Shown one piece after another: positions 32,363-34,098 of a DNA stretch of 34,098 bases; the stretch's first letter is position 1; every line of letters begins with the position of its first letter. This stretch comes from Oscillospiraceae bacterium (GTDB lineage: Bacteria > Bacillota > Clostridia > Oscillospirales > Oscillospiraceae): contig JAJQBY010000108.1 in the NCBI GenBank assembly GCA_021203045.1, positions 1 to 34,098 on the forward strand, given 5' to 3'. The translations under genes and the position numbers were made by a program. The notes under the pieces were generated by a model. That model did no database searches and had not been told where the DNA came from. It worked only from the letters and a program-made list of their open reading frames with translations.

Positions 32363-33937
32363 TTACAGCGCCAGGTACCGGACCAGGATAGCGCAGACCT
32401 CCGCGCGGGTAGCGGCGTTGGCGGGGCGCAGGGTATTGTCCGCGCTGTAGCCCTGGATAATGCCCTTCTCCACCGCCCAGATCATGGCGTTCCGGGCATA
32501 GGACTGCACGGCGTCTCCATCACTGTAGGCGCTCAGGTCCCCGCTGACGGAGGGGCTGCCGGCCAGACGGTACAGCATGGTGACAAGATCCTGCCGGGTG
32601 ATGGAATTATCCGGCGCGAAGGAGGTCTCGCTGACGCCCTGGACGACGCCGTTTTCCGCCGCCCATGTGACCGCATCTATATAATAATCCTGGGTCAGAT
32701 CGGTAAAGGACACAGTCCCGGAGGTCGTCGGCTCGCCCTTCATCCGATAGATCATGGTAACGGCCTGGGCGCGGGTGGCTGTGTTATTGGGGCAGAAGGT
32801 GGTGGAGGTGACGCCCTTTACCACGCCCGCATCATACGCCTCCATCACAACGCTGTAATACCAGTCGTCCTCGTCTACATCCGTAAAGGGATTGCTCGTT
32901 TCCGTACCGGAGCTCCCCGAGCCGGAGGAGGACGATGATGACGAATTGGGCTTGAACCAGAAATCCAGGTCCACCAGCGTGGAAATACCGCTTACCGCCC
33001 CGGCAGAGGAGCACTGCCAGTATTCATAGTCCCCGGAATAGGTGGTCTGCGTTGTGTAGTTAGCAAGCCAGATCCGTCCCAGCTGACTGGCGTCGATCTT
33101 GCTGGAAAACATATAGGGGTTCGCATAGACCATGCTGTCATAGCCCGCCGATTCCACTTCATCGCAGAAGGCGTTGCACACGTCCGTAGCCTCCTGCTTG
33201 GTCAGATCGGCCTCATAGAGCCGGCCTGCATAGCCGCTGCTGTTGGAATAATATTCAAAATCCAAAACCAGTGGGAGCGTGATATCATATCCTGACACCA
33301 GATTTATCAGATACTGCGCCTCCTCCCTGGCCTCCTCCTCCGTGGTGGCCTGGGAATATATGTATACACCTACCTCCAATCCGGCCGCCAGCGCTCCGGT
33401 GATATTGGTCACGAAGCTGCTGTCCGTGCTCAGGATGCCGGTGGAGACGCCTCTGTAGCCGCCGCGGATGATGACGAATTGGATACCGCCCGCCGCCACG
33501 GCCTCCCAGTCGATCGTTCCCTGGAAGACGGATACATCGATGCCAAGATAGAGCGTTTCATCGTTCAGGGTGCGGGTGATAAAATCGTCATGGGTATAGC
33601 CGCTGACCGCTGTCAGCGAGAAGGCCGAGGCGTAGGGATCGGCATGATTCATCACCCAATACTGAGGATCGTCCACCGACGGATCGGCGGGCCCGGCCTC
33701 CTGGGCCTCCCCGTCTTCTTCCTCCGTCTGCTCCTCCTCGTTCTCCGCGCTGTCCTGGGTAGCCTCTGTATCTGCTTCTGCTTCCCCGGTATCCTCTGCA
33801 TCGCCGGAGGCATCCGCAGCTTCCGCTTCGGTCTCTCCCTCAGCGACAGGCATAGGTGGTTCCACCGCCAGGGAGGGTATCACAAGAATCCCCGCCATCA
33901 GCGCAAGGCACAGAATCAGGCAGATCATTTGTTTCAT
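32363..33937 (-). CDS. Secreted GH25 lysozyme with three SLH repeats
   Basis: The 524-residue product begins with a signal peptide (MKQMICLILCLALMAG...IPSLA, about 24 residues). An acidic Glu/Ala/Asp linker of about 70 residues precedes the GH25 muramidase domain (about 125-335), with GIDVSVFQGTIDWEAV and the catalytic VLDFEYY. A Ser/Gly linker and three SLH repeats follow (about 355-524; FTDVDEDDWYYSVV, FTDLTQDYYIDAV, YSDGDAVQSYARNA). SLH repeats bind secondary cell-wall polymers, so it should be held at the cell surface and cut its own peptidoglycan. An in-frame ATG at 33961 with AAAGG upstream is an equally possible start. Confidence 0.9.
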   Translation of the reverse strand: MKQMICLILCLALMAGILVIPSLAVEPPMPVAEGETEAEAADASGDAEDTGEAEADTEATQDSAENEEEQTEEEDGEAQEAGPADPSVDDPQYWVMNHADPYASAFSLTAVSGYTHDDFITRTLNDETLYLGIDVSVFQGTIDWEAVAAGGIQFVIIRGGYRGVSTGILSTDSSFVTNITGALAAGLEVGVYIYSQATTEEEAREEAQYLINLVSGYDITLPLVLDFEYYSNSSGYAGRLYEADLTKQEATDVCNAFCDEVESAGYDSMVYANPYMFSSKIDASQLGRIWLANYTTQTTYSGDYEYWQCSSAGAVSGISTLVDLDFWFKPNSSSSSSSGSGSSGTETSNPFTDVDEDDWYYSVVMEAYDAGVVKGVTSTTFCPNNTATRAQAVTMIYRMKGEPTTSGTVSFTDLTQDYYIDAVTWAAENGVVQGVSETSFAPDNSITRQDLVTMLYRLAGSPSVSGDLSAYSDGDAVQSYARNAMIWAVEKGIIQGYSADNTLRPANAATRAEVCAILVRYLAL

Positions 33938-33964
33938 TCTGTACACATCCTTAACAAGCATGGA

Positions 33965-34003
33965 TTGTAACCTTTTAGCAAAGAAGGTAACAAAAGTTAC
34001 AAA
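33965..34003. promoter_or_regulatory. Nested inverted repeats in the leader of the SLH-lysozyme gene
   Basis: A short palindrome GTAAC-AAAA-GTTAC (33987-34000) overlaps the predicted transcription start. A longer one pairs TTGTAAC(C)TTTT (33965-33976) with AAAAGTTACAA (33992-34002). They could form an operator or an mRNA hairpin next to the ribosome binding site. Confidence 0.4.
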
Positions 34004-34004
34004 C

Positions 34005-34033
34005 AGTATAGCATACTTTACCTTCCTGCGCAA
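34005..34033 (-). promoter_or_regulatory. Promoter of the SLH-lysozyme gene
   Basis: On the complement, TTGCGC (34033-34028), a 17-base spacer and TATACT (34010-34005), with an extended -10 TG. Predicted transcription start near 33998, inside the palindromic leader. Confidence 0.7.
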
Positions 34034-34098
34034 TAGTTTTTATCCGGGTGAATATACAATGTAAGTGCAACAGTCAAAAAGACGAAAAAGAATGACTC

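Noticed and set aside
1-34098. tRNA, rRNA, CRISPR arrays, insertion sequences, prophage or att sites
   Set aside because: Gaps were read on both strands. No cloverleaf, repeat-spacer pattern, transposase, integrase or terminal inverted repeat was recognised.

Overview
The window looks like a chromosomal segment from a spore-forming, meso-diaminopimelate-type anaerobe of the class Clostridia, probably Oscillospirales-like. The support is a division/cell-wall (dcw) cluster starting with mraZ-rsmH-ftsL-spoVD-like PBP, the sporulation genes yqfC, yqfD and ylbJ, the block phoH-ybeY-era-(yqzL)-recO, an [FeFe] hydrogenase, a secreted lysozyme with SLH repeats, and GC-rich coding sequence with strong GGAGG-type ribosome binding sites. 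The taxonomy is inference. I see no phage, transposon, CRISPR, rRNA or tRNA genes. Almost everything is core chromosome.

Layout. Positions 1-59 hold the first codons of a leftward DUF134-family gene cut by the window edge. Positions 317-1147 (+) encode a YihY/BrkB-type membrane protein. Positions 1185-4889 (+) are a self-contained hydrogen-metabolism operon: promoter, a NuoF-like/GltD-like flavoprotein fusion, an overlapping [FeFe] hydrogenase and a terminator. Positions 4908-17726 (-) are the dcw operon, read from the right: mraZ, rsmH, ftsL, PBP/spoVD, murE, mraY, ftsW, murG, murA, ftsQ, ftsZ. It has a promoter with MraZ-type operators at its head, an extra promoter before ftsZ and a terminator behind ftsZ. 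The usual murF and murD are not in the cluster.

Positions 17971-21862 (-) carry HPr, uvrC, rsmD, coaD and a coiled-coil protein. Positions 21919-29084 (-) carry yqfC, yqfD, phoH, ybeY, era, a previously unmarked 28-codon YqzL-like gene, recO and mutS2, mostly joined by 4-base ATGA overlaps. Positions 29154-30077 (+) hold ylbJ, which converges with 2 bases to spare on a leftward pair: an Mrp-type P-loop ATPase followed by a CapA-fold protein that has lost most metal-binding motifs. The right end is a GH25 lysozyme with three SLH repeats and a well-formed promoter with a palindromic leader.

No wholly unknown multi-gene system is evident. The points most worth a second look are the two-gene hydrogenase/NADPH-oxidoreductase module, the degenerate CapA protein, the Mrp protein lacking its central Cys pair, the dcw cluster missing murD and murF, and several regulatory sites (MraZ boxes, a Rex-like palindrome, the SLH-lysozyme leader). 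Several genes appear to use TTG starts (oxidoreductase, ftsQ, ftsW, yqzL); these were chosen from ribosome binding sites and promoter positions.
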